Source: Paenibacillus sp. NEAU-GSW1 (GTDB lineage: Bacteria; Bacillota; Bacilli; Paenibacillales; Paenibacillaceae). From it: DNA of 64,000 nt. The notes beneath the pieces are model-generated. The model saw only the letters and a program-made list of their open reading frames with translations. It ran no database searches and was not told the origin of the DNA. Position numbers and translations under genes: made by a program. Below are positions 61,982 through 64,000 of this stretch, one piece after another. Position 1 is the stretch's first letter. Each line of letters opens with the position of its first letter. The stretch spans positions 62,001 to 126,000 of the forward strand of contig NZ_WOVL01000002.1 in the NCBI RefSeq assembly GCF_009737085.1, given 5' to 3'.

Positions 61982-61995
61982 TGTACTTTTGCAGG
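61982..61995 (-). repeat. CTGCAAAAGTACA repeat element
   Basis: A second inverted copy, 51 bases from the previous one and continuing into AAACC as in the 24-bp repeats. Confidence 0.65.
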
Positions 61996-62041
61996 TTTGC
62001 ACACCTAACCGCCATTGCCGCCACACCGTCATAGAACCCTA

Positions 62042-62455
62042 TTAAATTCCGCTTGTGTTCTGCAATACAATCCGCCATCCATCCGGATCGCAAATCGTTA
62101 CCCCATTCTGCTTCCAATAAGGGTTTTCCGGCTCGACTTCCGGATATCCCATTGCGCTCAGCCGAGACACAATTGCATTTCTGGCTTCCAAATCCGGAAT
62201 ATAAAATACGAGCAGATTGTCGTCAGACGGCGGTAAGATCGGCGTGGCATCCTCATGCTGTGTAAACTCCAAATGATAGCTTACGCTAGGCAGACCCAGC
62301 ATAATGCCATCGTAACCGTCATGATTTTCGAATGACCCTACAATTTCCAGACCAAGTCCGGTTGAATAGAAATCGACTATTTTCCTCAGTTGATGCGTTG
62401 GCCTCGCAACACGAAATTGAGTAGCAGGCATTTGCTTCGACCACGGCTTATCCAT
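62042..62455 (-). CDS. VOC family protein
   Basis: 137 residues from the ATG at 62455 (GGGGG five bases upstream). First half QFRVARPTHQLRKIVDFYSTGLGLEIVGSF with D-x-Y-x-G-x-M-L-G; second half LLVFYIPDLEARNAIVSRL and GVTICDPDGWRIVLQ. A complete VOC protein of the bleomycin-resistance/glyoxalase type. It is monocistronic on the minus strand, between the CTGCA repeat cluster and the MocR gene. Ligand unknown. Confidence 0.87.
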   Translation of the reverse strand: MDKPWSKQMPATQFRVARPTHQLRKIVDFYSTGLGLEIVGSFENHDGYDGIMLGLPSVSYHLEFTQHEDATPILPPSDDNLLVFYIPDLEARNAIVSRLSAMGYPEVEPENPYWKQNGVTICDPDGWRIVLQNTSGI

Positions 62456-62573
62456 AAAGACCCCCATCGCGGTACATAATTTTGAATTTGATTGATCTCG
62501 CTAACAAACTAATATATCCATTTTTCCAAGTAATAGCCCTCAACTTAAACCAAACAAATCTATCATCCAGTCG

Positions 62574-64000
62574 TCAACTATTTTTCGCGAGCTTGCGCAG
62601 CGTTTCGCCAAGTCTGCGGATTCCCTCAACGATCTCATCGCGATTGACACGGGAGTAGGACAACCGAATATGGCCTTGCTCCGCCCCGTACAAACTTCCC
62701 GGCACATAGATGACCTGCTGCCTGATCGCTTGTTCGAACAGCTCCGAGTCGCGGACCTCCCCTTTCACTTTGCACCAGAAGTGGAAGCCGCCTTGCGGAA
62801 GATTCCACTCCAGATCATCGCCGCAATAGGTGCGGAGAGCCTCTGCCATCGTATCCCGATTGCGTGTGACCTCGCTTCGAATGCGGGACAAATGCTCGCC
62901 CCAAGCGCCCGATGTGAAAAAGACGTCTGCAATTTGCTGCAGCAGCGTGCTCGCGCCGAAATCGACCTGCTGTTTCACATCTGCCAGCCGTTCAATAACG
63001 GGAACTGCTCCGACGATCCAGCCCAGGCGAATGCCGGAGGCAGCCGTTTTGGACAAACTGCCAAGGTAGAGCGTCACATTGTCTGCACTGCTTAATACGT
63101 TAAGCGGGGGAGGCGGAGGCGCGCCATCTAACCGGATGGGGCCGTATACATCATCCTCCACAATCGGAATGTTGAGCGCCCGGCTTAGCTCGAGCAAACG
63201 CAGCCTGCGGGATAAAGGCAGCACGGTTCCTGTGGGATTGTGGTACGTCGGCGTCAAAATCAGCATTTTAAGCCTGTACCGTTTATGCAGATCAGAAACT
63301 GCTTCCGGCAATATCCCCTCCTCGTCAGACGGCAGCCGAATTAATCGGATGCCTGCGCTCTGAAAGAGCGGCTGCGCATAGAAATAAGACGGCCCCTCGA
63401 TTCCGACGCAGTCTCCGTAGGAGAGCAAGCTTTGCGTAATGAGATGCAAGGACTGCTGGGAGCCCGAGGTAACGAGAATCTGATCCGGGGCCGCTTTAAT
63501 TCCGTACTCATCTTGCAGATGCTTGGACAATGTTTGCCGCAAATAGAGCTCGCCCAGATGATTGGAATAGCCCAGCCATCGGTTCAGCGGGTACTGCCTC
63601 AGCAGTTCACTCAGCATTGTGTTGGGGAGCAGCTCCTCGGCAAGCTCTCCGTCCGCAAAATTAATATAATGGGGATCTTGAGAAAAATCCCGCAGTTGCT
63701 GCATCATCGGCAGTGTCGGCCGCAGCGCGCCCGATTGAATATATTGCCGCCAACTTGAGCTGCCGGGCATTTCCCACAGATCGCCGCGCACATAGTTGCC
63801 GCTGCCTTGTTTCGAAACAATAAAGCCGTTCGCCCGGAGCTCGTCGTAGGCTTTCGTTACCGTAGTGCGGTGCACGCGGAGTGACGAAGCCAGAAACCGC
63901 TCCGTAGGCAGCTTCGAGCCTGCCGCAAGCTCGCCGCTTACGATCTGATTTTCGATATGATCTGCAATCTGTTGAAAGATCGGCTTTTTCAATGCGGGGT
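62574..64000 (-). CDS. MocR-type regulator (GntR HTH plus aminotransferase domain), 5' end at window edge
   Basis: At least 472 residues. The GntR winged helix (QIADHIENQIVSGELAAGSKLPTERFLASSL, RTTVTKAYDEL) is followed by a ~370-residue class I aminotransferase domain with NPTG, the PLP lysine in GSLSKTAASGIRLGW, and IRLSYSR. This is the MocR/PdxR/GabR group, PLP-responsive regulators. A TTG at 63992 could be the start, but the frame stays open to the window edge and relatives usually have ~10 more residues, so the 5' end is probably missing. Confidence 0.9.
   Translation of the reverse strand, partial: PALKKPIFQQIADHIENQIVSGELAAGSKLPTERFLASSLRVHRTTVTKAYDELRANGFIVSKQGSGNYVRGDLWEMPGSSSWRQYIQSGALRPTLPMMQQLRDFSQDPHYINFADGELAEELLPNTMLSELLRQYPLNRWLGYSNHLGELYLRQTLSKHLQDEYGIKAAPDQILVTSGSQQSLHLITQSLLSYGDCVGIEGPSYFYAQPLFQSAGIRLIRLPSDEEGILPEAVSDLHKRYRLKMLILTPTYHNPTGTVLPLSRRLRLLELSRALNIPIVEDDVYGPIRLDGAPPPPPLNVLSSADNVTLYLGSLSKTAASGIRLGWIVGAVPVIERLADVKQQVDFGASTLLQQIADVFFTSGAWGEHLSRIRSEVTRNRDTMAEALRTYCGDDLEWNLPQGGFHFWCKVKGEVRDSELFEQAIRQQVIYVPGSLYGAEQGHIRLSYSRVNRDEIVEGIRRLGETLRKLAKNS

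Overview
The window looks like a chromosomal segment of a Paenibacillus-type member of the Bacillota. The indicators are S-layer-homology (SLH) anchored giant exoproteins, a YesM/YesN-type two-component system, strong GGAGG ribosome binding sites, TTG and GTG starts, a SpoIIM-family membrane protein, and GC-rich codon use in most genes with AT-rich islands. No rRNA, tRNA, CRISPR array, insertion sequence or replication origin was recognised.

Layout. 1-7 kb: end of a sulfotransferase, three tandem tail-collar proteins, and a 1544-residue surface protein with ten Ig/cadherin-like repeats and three SLH domains. 7-16.6 kb: K+ channel, GNAT, a tiny Sm-like protein, a YdjC/ChbG deacetylase, two alpha/beta hydrolases, a MarR gene divergent from a frameshifted NAD(P)H oxidoreductase, TetR, a flavin monooxygenase and a GT2 glycosyltransferase. 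16.6-26.6 kb: a sugar-sensing and uptake block (AraC-type response regulator, YesM-type kinase, membrane-tethered sugar-binding protein, then gguB-gguA-chvE) and a chemoreceptor. 26.9-35.1 kb: a large lipoprotein, a divergent PurA paralogue with a LysR regulator, a nucleotidyltransferase, an ArsR-SRPBCC pair, and Lrp opposite a YitT-like protein. 35.3-43 kb: a 2503-residue cell-wall-anchored amylopullulanase with two GH13 catalytic domains, preceded by LacI/CcpA-type operator sites. 43.3-50.5 kb: an RDD / SpoIIM-like / DUF58 / MoxR / DUF4350 / DUF4129 membrane gene cluster with overlapping genes. 50.8-53.5 kb: a CPBP protease, a duplicated intergenic hairpin repeat, and pucG. 53.7-62.5 kb: an accessory patch rich in VOC (glyoxalase/bleomycin-resistance fold) genes, with an ECF sigma factor, GNAT, serine hydrolase, and a truncated, frameshifted Rhs toxin gene followed by a probable immunity gene. 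The window ends inside a MocR-type regulator.

How the genes work together. Starch and pullulan would be cut at the cell surface by the SLH-bound amylopullulanase. A separate monosaccharide is probably sensed by the tethered binding protein and kinase, which would switch on the chvE-gguA-gguB importer. The MoxR/DUF58 cluster is predicted to work at the membrane, with an unknown client. The most unusual item is the 58.1-61.8 kb Rhs toxin/immunity cassette. It lies between two identical 24-bp direct repeats that belong to a local family of CTGCAAAAGTGCAG-type elements, and its Rhs shell is degraded while the toxin tip and immunity gene look intact. All functional calls come from reading motifs by eye; no database search was run.
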